From positions 1 through 9,231 of the forward strand of contig JAFXEA010000424.1 in the NCBI GenBank assembly GCA_017521065.1: a stretch of 9,231 bases of DNA. The letters run 5' to 3'. The stretch is from Kiritimatiellia bacterium (GTDB lineage Bacteria; Verrucomicrobiota; Kiritimatiellia; RFP12; UBA1067). The translations under genes were made by a program, and so were the position numbers. Position 1 is the stretch's first letter; each line of letters starts with the position of its first letter. Positions 1-6,070 of the stretch are shown here, one piece after another. The notes beneath the pieces are model-generated. The model saw only the letters and a list, made by a program, of their open reading frames with translations, was not told the DNA's origin and did no database searches.

Positions 1-1108
1 GATCAAGCACACCCGCTCCGATGCGACGGACCTTCTCCTCTTCACCGACAGTGAACTCGACAAGGCTCCACGCCGTCTGAGTCCACGGACGCCCCTTCCT
101 GTCGCCATCCCATACAGCCGTCACGAGCATCTTGTGGCTTCCGTCCGGGGCCCAGTTGAAGTGGCTGCCCTGCCACGCGTCACGAAAGCAACGGCGCAGA
201 TCCGTTCCATCCCGGTTGACGGTGAAACTCGTGGTCTCCCAGTAAGAAGCCTGATGCGTGACCTTGTTGAACCAATTGACCGAGCGCGCAAGGAAGAATA
301 TCTTCTTTCCGTCCTTCGAGATTACGGTATGGCAATAGTATGCAAGAGGATGTCCGGGCTTGCCCGGATGTATCTTGGTCTTCGGCATCAATGAACGTCC
401 GGCGGATACGGGAAGGATAAGCTTCGTTTCGCCAGTCTTGAGATCCATCGTCCAAAGGCCGTCCTTCTCAGGCCACTCCTCATCCTCCAGAGGATCCTGT
501 CCTGGACCGGCATAGCCATAATCCGGACGCGTCAAGGAGAGGCGGGCATAGTTCAGCGACACCGCCCATGTGCGATCCTCCGAAACCGCAGACACAGGCA
601 TCGGAAGAACGCGTTCCTTCTTCGTGCGCCAGTTCATGATTACCGTCTTGAATTTCCCGTCACGGACGTCGTTGAATAGAATCTCATCGTCATTCATCCA
701 GTGCACCATCGCCGCCTCCTGGAAGTTCCAGCAGGCGGTAGTCGTGATCGGGATGAACCTGTTTCCGTCCTCAAGGTCAACAAAACCTATGGTGCAACGC
801 TCGTCAGCCTCAGGCAGCCGACCGTTGAGCTCCGTTTCGAGGACGCTGAGGTAGCGTTTGTTCGGACTCCATGAGTCGATGGCAAAATAGCTTGCGAGAA
901 GATGGTCTTTAGGACCTTCCGTAACGCGGCGCGGCTCACTCCATTTCGGAAACGGAGCGAGCTCCTCCGCCATCGCACCGTTTGCCGGAAGCAATGCCGC
1001 CGTCATGACGAAAAACACAACAGCAGAAGCCAACGTATTCCCATTGAACCATGCCAACGCACTTTCATTACATCGACTTCTGCCGAAATGTGTTTTATCC
1101 ATAGCCAT
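1..1108 (-). CDS. Secreted beta-propeller protein (TolB/PD40-like), partial, C-terminus beyond left edge
   Basis: The reading frame is open from an ATG at 1108 to the window edge: 369 codons with no stop. An AGGAGG at 1119-1114, 5 nt upstream, fixes the start. Residues about 25-47 form a hydrophobic segment ending in A-N-G-A-M-A, a good signal peptidase I site before E48, so the protein is probably exported. The mature part repeats short beta-strand units typical of WD40/PD40 propellers, for example IDSWSPNKRYLSVLE (78-92), VHWMNDDEILFND (135-147), TVISKDGKKIFFLAR (261-275) and FNWAPDGSHKMLV (317-329). This resembles TolB-like and oligogalacturonate-lyase-like propeller proteins common in PVC bacteria. 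No catalytic residue can be assigned, so substrate and activity are unknown. It lies 41 nt downstream of the phosphoesterase gene on the same strand with no visible terminator between them, so the two are probably co-transcribed. The fold is fairly sure; the function is not. Confidence 0.82.
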   Translation of the reverse strand, partial: MAMDKTHFGRSRCNESALAWFNGNTLASAVVFFVMTAALLPANGAMAEELAPFPKWSEPRRVTEGPKDHLLASYFAIDSWSPNKRYLSVLETELNGRLPEADERCTIGFVDLEDGNRFIPITTTACWNFQEAAMVHWMNDDEILFNDVRDGKFKTVIMNWRTKKERVLPMPVSAVSEDRTWAVSLNYARLSLTRPDYGYAGPGQDPLEDEEWPEKDGLWTMDLKTGETKLILPVSAGRSLMPKTKIHPGKPGHPLAYYCHTVISKDGKKIFFLARSVNWFNKVTHQASYWETTSFTVNRDGTDLRRCFRDAWQGSHFNWAPDGSHKMLVTAVWDGDRKGRPWTQTAWSLVEFTVGEEEKVRRIGAGVLD

Positions 1109-1149
1109 CTTCTCCTCCTATATTGAACTCGCTCACGCGATATGGAATA

Positions 1150-2211
1150 TCAGGAATACTTGATCTTCATTTCGAGGCTTTGCACCTCGGCAGTCGTCGG
1201 ACGTCCGCAGCTGTCGAAGCGTACGCCCACCGACTCCGGAGTGACGCCACATGCAAACTTCGACTCCATGCCCTCGATCTTGATAGTTCCGTCCACATCC
1301 ATCGTGACTATGGCATGGATCGGATCAACCCACGAGATGAACGGCACCTTGCCGCCGACCTTAGACTTAAGCTGGTTGGCCTCAAGGTATTCCTTGGTGT
1401 ATTTGCCGTGCGCACGGGAGGTTCCGATCCAATCGAAGTTCGCTGAATTCAGATCAAAGTACACAACCTTGTTCAATGTGCGGATGTAATCGCGATGGTG
1501 ATGACCATTGATAGCCATGCGAACCTTGCCCGGCACCTTGCGGTTTGCGTCGTCAAATATCTTCAGCACGTCGCGGTAGTTGTGGCAGGCGTTGCCGGTC
1601 GGACGCTCGAAGCTCTGATGCGAGAACACGATGCACGGATAGGGAGAATTCTCGATCGTCTCCCTGAGCCACACCAACTGCTCCGGCGGCACGACACCGA
1701 TGATATCGCCGGCGGCGGAATTCTTCTTGAAATAGTTGCCCTTCGAATAATGGACGATCTTTCCGTTTCCATACTGGATATGGTTGGGATCCACAATAAC
1801 GAATCTGAAGCCGTTGCGGTCGAAGAAGTAGTGTCCGCATTCCATGCGGTACGCCTTCAGCGTCTCCTCGTGAGGATTGCCGTCGTCGTCATGGTTACCG
1901 ATGACATGGTATGCAGGCAATCCGCAATTGTTGTAGAAATCCACATATTCCGAATAGCGGACAGGATAGCTGGTGAAGTCTCCACAGTGGATGATGAAGT
2001 CGCACTTCTCTGCCTTTGCATGGTCGATGATCCGTCCAAGCCATTCTTTGGTGGAATTGGGAAACGTACCCGGCGTGTAATGGATATCCGCAAACACGCA
2101 GAACTTCACCTTGCCGAATCTGCCAACCTTTGCGGCAGCCGAATCCTTCGCCGCAAAACCTGCGGCGGCCAATGCGGCCCCGCCCAGAAACGATCTTCGC
2201 GATACGCTCAT
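1150..2211 (-). CDS. Tat-signal calcineurin-like metallophosphoesterase
   Basis: This 353-residue protein carries every metallophosphoesterase block in order: D-x-H (D42, H44 in FADIHY), GD (HCGDF, D78), GNHD (N106, H107), the lone His (FSHQSF, H198) and GHxH (INGHHH, H237 and H239). Together they form the dinuclear metal site used for phosphomonoester or diester hydrolysis. The N-terminus SRRSFLGG (4-11) followed by an Ala/Gly-rich hydrophobic stretch to about residue 27 is a twin-arginine signal, so it is probably exported folded and metal-loaded. The start is supported by AAGGAG at 2223-2218, 6 nt before the ATG. The size suits the secreted calcineurin-like class that often sits in sugar-degradation loci of Bacteroidota and PVC bacteria. 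It probably leads an operon with the beta-propeller gene. The substrate cannot be told from sequence; a glycan- or nucleotide-linked phosphate is only a guess. Confidence 0.92.
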   Translation of the reverse strand: MSVSRRSFLGGAALAAAGFAAKDSAAAKVGRFGKVKFCVFADIHYTPGTFPNSTKEWLGRIIDHAKAEKCDFIIHCGDFTSYPVRYSEYVDFYNNCGLPAYHVIGNHDDDGNPHEETLKAYRMECGHYFFDRNGFRFVIVDPNHIQYGNGKIVHYSKGNYFKKNSAAGDIIGVVPPEQLVWLRETIENSPYPCIVFSHQSFERPTGNACHNYRDVLKIFDDANRKVPGKVRMAINGHHHRDYIRTLNKVVYFDLNSANFDWIGTSRAHGKYTKEYLEANQLKSKVGGKVPFISWVDPIHAIVTMDVDGTIKIEGMESKFACGVTPESVGVRFDSCGRPTTAEVQSLEMKIKYS

Positions 2212-2266
2212 ATCTTACTCCTTGCTTGTTGTTTTTCGTGAGACAATACACTTCTTAAATGCTGTT

Positions 2267-2272
2267 ATTGTA
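2267..2272 (-). promoter_or_regulatory. Candidate -10 box for the phosphoesterase/beta-propeller operon
   Basis: On the minus strand TACAAT (5 of 6 matches to TATAAT) lies 55 nt before the phosphoesterase start, inside the 119-nt gap 2212-2330. No good -35 hexamer is seen 16-18 nt upstream. The rest of the gap holds an imperfect 6-bp hairpin (2311-2325) without a following T-run, so there is no convincing terminator for the upstream 774-codon gene, and read-through remains possible. Confidence 0.35.
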
Positions 2273-2330
2273 CCATAAACGGCAAGCCATTCCCCATTCC
2301 CTCACAAATTAAGTGCGCTGCGCTTTAAAT

Positions 2331-4655
2331 TCATCCATTCCTCGACCAGGAATAGATCGTGGCAAGATGCGGATTTCGCCTTGGATCCAGATCCGCCTGC
2401 AAGCCAACCTTGCCGGTAATGATTGTATGGATATGATATGCCTCCACAGGAGTTCCTCCGAGAGCATGTTCATTGCAATACTTGTCAATATAATTCTTGA
2501 CATTGTTTAGGATATCCATATCTTTCGTCAACATGTCAAAAAGCTTTGCATCGGAGGAACAGTTGTACGCCTCAAGGGAAAACATAACAGCTCTCCGGTG
2601 GCTTACAGGCACCTCCTTTTCAAGCCTATCCAGCAATGCGCCACCCCACTTGGCCATCTGGCAATAGTGTGATGCGATGCTTTTAATCGCCTCTTGAGAG
2701 GGGCGTCTACCGTTGGTTTTACACTCGAACGCAATTTGCTGCAATGCCAATTGCTTGACCCTGACCTTGTCACCTTCCAAAATTCGACTCCGTTTCAAGA
2801 CATCGTCAATCAGAGTTACCGCAGTGTTTGCGTACTCCTGCATTTCCGCAAACTCACCGTAGTCACTGGGCAATGTTTTATAGTTTCCGGGCTTTACCGC
2901 AGTGCGGCTGTCAATCTCGTATTTTTCCTTAAGCGCCAACGGAACCTGAAGAGCATCCACCTCGTCAAAACGAAAGCGGCTGCACAGTCCTGCCGCCCAG
3001 TATCTATGAGACAAGAACTCCATTGCTTGCGCATATTTTGTACATAGCGGTCCTCCAACCCTGGCATAGAAAGCCAGCAGATTGCGTCCGAAAGATGACA
3101 ACATCATATCGCCACATATCTGCTGTGCGAACAACTTTCGCCCAAACTGCTCTACACCTTCCTCATAATTCACCTTTGGAACCGAGGCGAGTATGAATTT
3201 AGCAACTGTCCAATTCTTCTCCTCCTTGCCCAGAAGAGATGGGATTCCATTCCCCGCGAAACAGATCGCCGCCAGATTCCTATCCAAGGATTCAGCAAAA
3301 AATTCTGCATAGAACAAACCGTCGGCGGTCTTCGCCGCCAAATCCAATAGCCCCTTCATGGTTTCCGCATCAACCGGCGCATGCAGATCCTTCATCAGCT
3401 GGATGCCATCTTTCAGCGCTCCGGGATGAATCCCCTCCTGCTCCCGCAGAAACTGGAGAGTGCCGCTGACCGCACGGGCACTCGCCTCGACACTTTCAGC
3501 TGACGCTCCGATATCGGCATTCCATTTCAGTATATCAGCCATGACAGAGACAAATCCATCAATGTCATCCCCACCCACATCCGGGAACACGGAGGCAAGA
3601 CCCGTCAAGACATTCTTGGAATAATCCCTGCTCGGGATGGAGGCGCCTTTCGACGATTCAAAATCCCCAAAAACCTTTCCATGGCAAAGTTTAAGTTCCA
3701 ATGCGGCAACATACCGATTCATGGAAATATCACAGAAGTCCAAACTCTTTGCTTTGATATTGCACTCGGTTACGAATTTGTACGCCTTTATCATTTCATC
3801 CGGCGTAAATCCGTGTTCTTTAATCAAGTTTTGCCCCTTTTCAGTCAATATTGCGGACATGAAACGAGAAACAGCAACCTCATCACATCTCACTTCCCCG
3901 TCTTTGAATTGCACGACCTTGGACAAGGTGAGGACAAAACGCTCAAGACAATTGGTCTGACCTCCGTTATCCGCGTCGAAGGTGCGAAATTTCTCAAACA
4001 ACGCCCCAAAATCTTTGGCATCCGACTCAATATGCCTAAAATATGCACCAAAACTATTAATGTTAGTAATTAACAATTCGGGCATTTTATGGCGAAACTG
4101 ATCCAACCGTTCATGGGTTTCGATGGGATTCCTGCGCACATAGTCATTCAGTAGGATCCTTGCCATCATTTCTGCCATATCTTTAGCATTGCCGCTTTCC
4201 TCTACACAATACTCCATAAAGCTATAGTTCATCTCATCGGCAAGGTAGTCATTTATCAGTTTGTCCTTGGACGCCTCTATAATCGCCGGATTTGAGACAA
4301 CTTCATTTCGAATATTTGCAATGATCTTCTTTATTGCTGCGGACTCAACCCTTTTATCACCTGAGCTTTTTATCTTCAAGCTTCGGGCATCCACAAAATA
4401 GGATCCATCAAACGTATCATCGGGCAGGATTCCAACAGAATCCTCGGCTCGTTCCGCGCTCAGCACCTCTTTGATTTTGTTCAATGTTTTCTGGTTCAGT
4501 TCCTTGGCACTCGTTGATCCAAAAAACGTCGCTATCGCATGGCGCTTGCCCGCGCGCTCAAAGCCACCTTTCCCGTTGTTGAGTTCTTCCCTATAAACGA
4601 TATGACCTCCGGCTCTGCACGCATTGCTGAGGCTGTTCAAAAGTTCATTTGCCAT
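2331..4655 (-). CDS. Large helical protein of unknown function (774 residues)
   Basis: I do not recognise a named domain. The start is well supported by AAGGAG at 4668-4663, 7 nt before the ATG, and the frame is open for 774 codons to TGA. There is no signal peptide, no membrane segment and no nucleotide-binding or protease motif. The sequence reads as mostly alpha-helical and charged, with many Lys/Glu/Asp and scattered Cys, suggesting a soluble cytoplasmic or translocated protein. The N-terminal 45 residues (MANELLNSL, then GGHIVYREELNN and GGFERAGKRHAI) are rich in Gly and aromatic residues and could be a separate small module before the helical body. Base composition is lower in GC than the neighbours: 18 of 60 bases in 4021-4080 against 40 of 60 in 6241-6300 of thi4. 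This hints at separate origin or relaxed selection. It may belong to a lineage-specific paralogous family, possibly of secreted effectors, but that is speculation. Confidence 0.85.
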   Translation of the reverse strand: MANELLNSLSNACRAGGHIVYREELNNGKGGFERAGKRHAIATFFGSTSAKELNQKTLNKIKEVLSAERAEDSVGILPDDTFDGSYFVDARSLKIKSSGDKRVESAAIKKIIANIRNEVVSNPAIIEASKDKLINDYLADEMNYSFMEYCVEESGNAKDMAEMMARILLNDYVRRNPIETHERLDQFRHKMPELLITNINSFGAYFRHIESDAKDFGALFEKFRTFDADNGGQTNCLERFVLTLSKVVQFKDGEVRCDEVAVSRFMSAILTEKGQNLIKEHGFTPDEMIKAYKFVTECNIKAKSLDFCDISMNRYVAALELKLCHGKVFGDFESSKGASIPSRDYSKNVLTGLASVFPDVGGDDIDGFVSVMADILKWNADIGASAESVEASARAVSGTLQFLREQEGIHPGALKDGIQLMKDLHAPVDAETMKGLLDLAAKTADGLFYAEFFAESLDRNLAAICFAGNGIPSLLGKEEKNWTVAKFILASVPKVNYEEGVEQFGRKLFAQQICGDMMLSSFGRNLLAFYARVGGPLCTKYAQAMEFLSHRYWAAGLCSRFRFDEVDALQVPLALKEKYEIDSRTAVKPGNYKTLPSDYGEFAEMQEYANTAVTLIDDVLKRSRILEGDKVRVKQLALQQIAFECKTNGRRPSQEAIKSIASHYCQMAKWGGALLDRLEKEVPVSHRRAVMFSLEAYNCSSDAKLFDMLTKDMDILNNVKNYIDKYCNEHALGGTPVEAYHIHTIITGKVGLQADLDPRRNPHLATIYSWSRNG

Positions 4656-4750
4656 AATTACGCTCCTTTACTATACGGATCTATCCACGCTGATGTCGTT
4701 ATCATTACACGCAGACGGCGGAAAGGTTACAGGCGCCCAAAAGTCAAAAA

Positions 4751-4918
4751 TCAACTCTCACGCGAGAAACTGCGCCGTATCGATTCCTCAACGGCGGCAA
4801 GCTGCGTATCGATGGATTCGTCGGCGAGTCCAAGCTTGCGGCACTGCTTTCAATCACTGTAAAAGCCGTTTTTTTCATGTTCTGTCTCGACTCCATTTCC
4901 AATCACGTCAAACTTCAT
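4751..4918 (-). pseudogene. Small broken reading frame or leader ORF with one in-frame TGA
   Basis: From an ATG at 4918 the minus strand reads 22 codons (MKFDVIGNGV through FYSD), then TGA (4852-4850), then in the same frame 32 more codons (KQCRKLGLADES through RRSFSRES) to a TGA at 4753-4751. Both halves look protein-like. The second has the period of an amphipathic helix and uses GC-ending codons as the neighbouring genes do. TGA is a normal stop here, since the 774-codon gene, the phosphoesterase, thi4 and thiE all end in TGA, so recoding is unlikely. There is no good Shine-Dalgarno: GAGGAA lies 19 nt before the ATG. The frame lies between a minus-strand TATAAT and the 774-codon gene, so it would be in that gene's leader. 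It may be a decayed small gene, a gene remnant or chance. Confidence 0.3.
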
Positions 4919-4953
4919 GGCGACGGAATGAAAACCGTTCCTCAACTCCGCGA

Positions 4954-4959
4954 ATTATA
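4954..4959 (-). promoter_or_regulatory. Candidate -10 box (TATAAT) for the 774-codon gene
   Basis: The minus strand reads TTTGATATAATTCGCGG, with a perfect TATAAT. The -35 region about 17 nt upstream (around ATGTGT) is poor. Transcription from here would give a leader of roughly 290 nt before the 774-codon gene, containing the broken small reading frame. The match is good but the region is AT-rich, so chance is possible. Confidence 0.4.
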
Positions 4960-5041
4960 TCAAAAAATGTTTTTCCACACATAGGTATCCACATCAACTC
5001 TCTTAAAATCATCACTTTCGCAAATGACGAAAACAACATTT

Positions 5042-5069
5042 AAGACAACTGTCCGGAATGTGCTATAAT
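5042..5069 (+). promoter_or_regulatory. Extended -10 promoter of the thiD-thi4-thiE operon
   Basis: TGCTATAAT at 5061-5069 is a perfect -10 hexamer with the TGn extension. AAGACA at 5042-5047, with 16 nt between, matches 4 of 6 bases of the -35 consensus. Transcription would begin near 5075-5077, immediately before the riboswitch aptamer, so the mRNA would start almost exactly with helix P1. Confidence 0.7.
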
Positions 5070-5075
5070 ATGCGC

Positions 5076-5165
5076 CATCAATCGGGGTGCTGCCGGACAA
5101 GTGTCCGGGTGCTGAGAAAATACCCGTCAACCTGATCAGGATAATACCTGCGGAGGAAAGATATG
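5076..5165 (+). promoter_or_regulatory. TPP riboswitch (THI element) overlapping the thiD ribosome-binding site and start codon
   Basis: All the hallmarks of the TPP aptamer are present. P2 pairs GGGT (5085-5088) with ACCC (5122-5125). P3 is a perfect stem CCGGAC/GTCCGG (5093-5098/5103-5108). The pyrimidine-sensing core CTGAGA is at 5112-5117 followed by ATACCC. P4 pairs CCT (5131-5133) with AGG (5154-5156). P5 is CAGG/CCTG (5137-5140/5147-5150) closing the ATAATA loop of the pyrophosphate-binding side. The thiD Shine-Dalgarno GGAGG (5152-5156) contains the P4 3' strand. A 6-bp P1 with a 2-nt bulge can form between 5076-5083 and 5160-5165, which includes the AUG. No separate terminator or anti-SD hairpin fits between aptamer and gene. 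Ligand binding would therefore block translation directly. The aptamer call is sure; the direct-masking mechanism is inferred. Confidence 0.96.
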
Positions 5166-5951
5166 AAGCATTGCGTTTTGACAGTTGCCGGAAGCGACTC
5201 CGGCGGCAACGCCGGAATCCAGGCGGATCTGCGGATGTTCCATGCCTACAAGCTTCACGGATGTACGGTGTTTACCGCGCTTACTGCACAGAATCCAAAT
5301 GAAGTGCGAGCGATACACGACGTACCGGCGGATTTTGTCGCTGCCCAGCTTGATGCCGTTCTTGATGTCTATTCCATCCGAGCCCTAAAGACAGGCATGC
5401 TCTTCAGCGCACCAGTCATCCAGACAGTCGCGAATAGACTTAAAGGCAGACCCGGCATCGCAAAAGTCATCGATCCCGTGATGGTCGCGACCAGCGGAGC
5501 AAGGTTGCTCAAGCCCGACGCCGTCACCGTGCTCAAGAACGAACTGCTACCGCTTGCCACTCTCGTCACGCCAAACATCCCTGAGGCTGAACTGCTCGCA
5601 AAAACCGCCATTTCCGACCGCGCAAGTCTGCGTGACGCGGCAAAACGAATCTTCGATGAATTCGGATGCGCCGTTCTCCTTAAAGGAGGCCATGCGCTTG
5701 GCGATTTGGCTTTGGGCGAAGATACGCTTTATGATGGCAAGGGATTCCGCTCATTCATTCTGCCGCCGATCCAAAATCCGGTTTCAACACACGGAACAGG
5801 CTGTTCGCTCTCCGCCGCGCTAGCAGCGGAACTTGCGCTAGGGCGAGATTTGGACGCGGCGGTGGATGGTGCGAAAAAAGCGGTTCACTCGGCCATAAAA
5901 AACTCGCATCTCGTCGGGCACAACTGCGGGGTACTTGGATTTAGTGGTTAG
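5163..5951 (+). CDS. thiD: Hydroxymethylpyrimidine/phosphomethylpyrimidine kinase ThiD
   Basis: ThiD phosphorylates HMP to HMP-P and then HMP-PP, the pyrimidine half of thiamin, in the cytoplasm. The 262 residues match the usual length and the ribokinase-like fold. Visible motifs are the N-terminal GSDSGGNAGIQADL (10-23; the common form is GSDSSGGAGIQAD, so N16 is a slight variant), LKTGML (75-80), IDPVMVATSG (103-112), TPNIPEAE (136-143), LLKGGH (172-177) and the anion-hole/catalytic GTGC (211-214, C214). The start follows GGAGG at 5152-5156 with 6 nt spacing; this site lies inside the TPP aptamer, so synthesis should fall when TPP is plentiful. The gene heads the thi operon. Its last codons (F-S-G-stop, TTTAGTGGTTAG) fall within the heptad repeat that fills the gap to thi4, so the original C-terminus may have been trimmed or altered. 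Confidence 0.96.
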   Translation: MKHCVLTVAGSDSGGNAGIQADLRMFHAYKLHGCTVFTALTAQNPNEVRAIHDVPADFVAAQLDAVLDVYSIRALKTGMLFSAPVIQTVANRLKGRPGIAKVIDPVMVATSGARLLKPDAVTVLKNELLPLATLVTPNIPEAELLAKTAISDRASLRDAAKRIFDEFGCAVLLKGGHALGDLALGEDTLYDGKGFRSFILPPIQNPVSTHGTGCSLSAALAAELALGRDLDAAVDGAKKAVHSAIKNSHLVGHNCGVLGFSG

Positions 5952-6066
5952 CGATTGGTTGTTAGTCGTTAGCAGTTAGTGATTTACTCCTAACCTACTA
6001 ACTGCTGTCCACTGAAAACCAACCTCTAACCACTACTCACTAACCACCAACAACTAACAACTAAAA
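5941..6066 (+). repeat. Heptad-phased inverted repeat between thiD and thi4
   Basis: The block can be read as 18 consecutive 7-nt units. The left units resemble TTAGTNN (TTAGTGG, TTAGCGA, TTGGTTG, TTAGTCG, TTAGCAG, TTAGTGA). The right units resemble ACTAACN (ACTAACT, then ACTAACC, ACCAACA, ACTAACA, ACTAAAA), which is the reverse complement, in the same 7-nt register. The arms pair: 5942-5951 with 6026-6035 (10 bp perfect), 5955-5960 with 6017-6022 (6 bp), and 5970-5981 with 5996-6007 (12 bp with two G-T wobbles, 14-nt loop). No T-run follows, so it is not a typical intrinsic terminator. It covers the thiD stop codon. It recalls short tandemly repeated heptamers known from cyanobacteria, but relationship is not implied. 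Confidence 0.8.
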
Positions 6067-6070
6067 GACC

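Larger units (their letters stand above)
4656..5041. other. Divergent intergenic region between the 774-codon gene and the thi operon
   Basis: This stretch has no intact gene I can support. Working rightwards it holds the Shine-Dalgarno sequence of the 774-codon gene, a small broken minus-strand reading frame (4751-4918), a minus-strand TATAAT (4959-4954) and an AT-rich block at about 4950-5045 leading into the thiD promoter. Plus-strand reading frames here lack a ribosome-binding site and a recognisable product. ATCGATACG occurs twice on the minus strand, inside the broken frame. Confidence 0.6.

Noticed and set aside
1495..2241. 248-codon plus-strand open frame
   Set aside because: It is antisense to the phosphoesterase, which shows every catalytic motif; the plus-strand product is an unstructured Val/Ile/Arg-rich shadow.
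2311..2325. Hairpin AAGTGC-GCT-GCGCTT as terminator of the 774-codon gene
   Set aside because: On the minus strand the stem has a C-A mismatch and is not followed by a T-run.
4850..4852. In-frame TGA as a selenocysteine codon
   Set aside because: No SECIS-like hairpin or redox motif was recognised, the C-terminal part resembles a plain helix, and TGA is the normal stop for several genes here.
4624..5043. 139-codon plus-strand frame in the divergent intergenic region
   Set aside because: It starts inside the 774-codon gene on the other strand, has no ribosome-binding site, crosses the minus-strand promoter and its product is low-complexity Arg/His/Ser-rich.
5087..5302. Reading frame starting inside the TPP aptamer
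   Set aside because: Its start region is the aptamer itself and the rest is thiD out of frame.
5941..6066. CRISPR array or telomere-like repeat
   Set aside because: Units are 7 nt without spacers and change orientation halfway, so this is not a CRISPR; the likeness to telomeric heptamers is only partial and the location is inside an operon.
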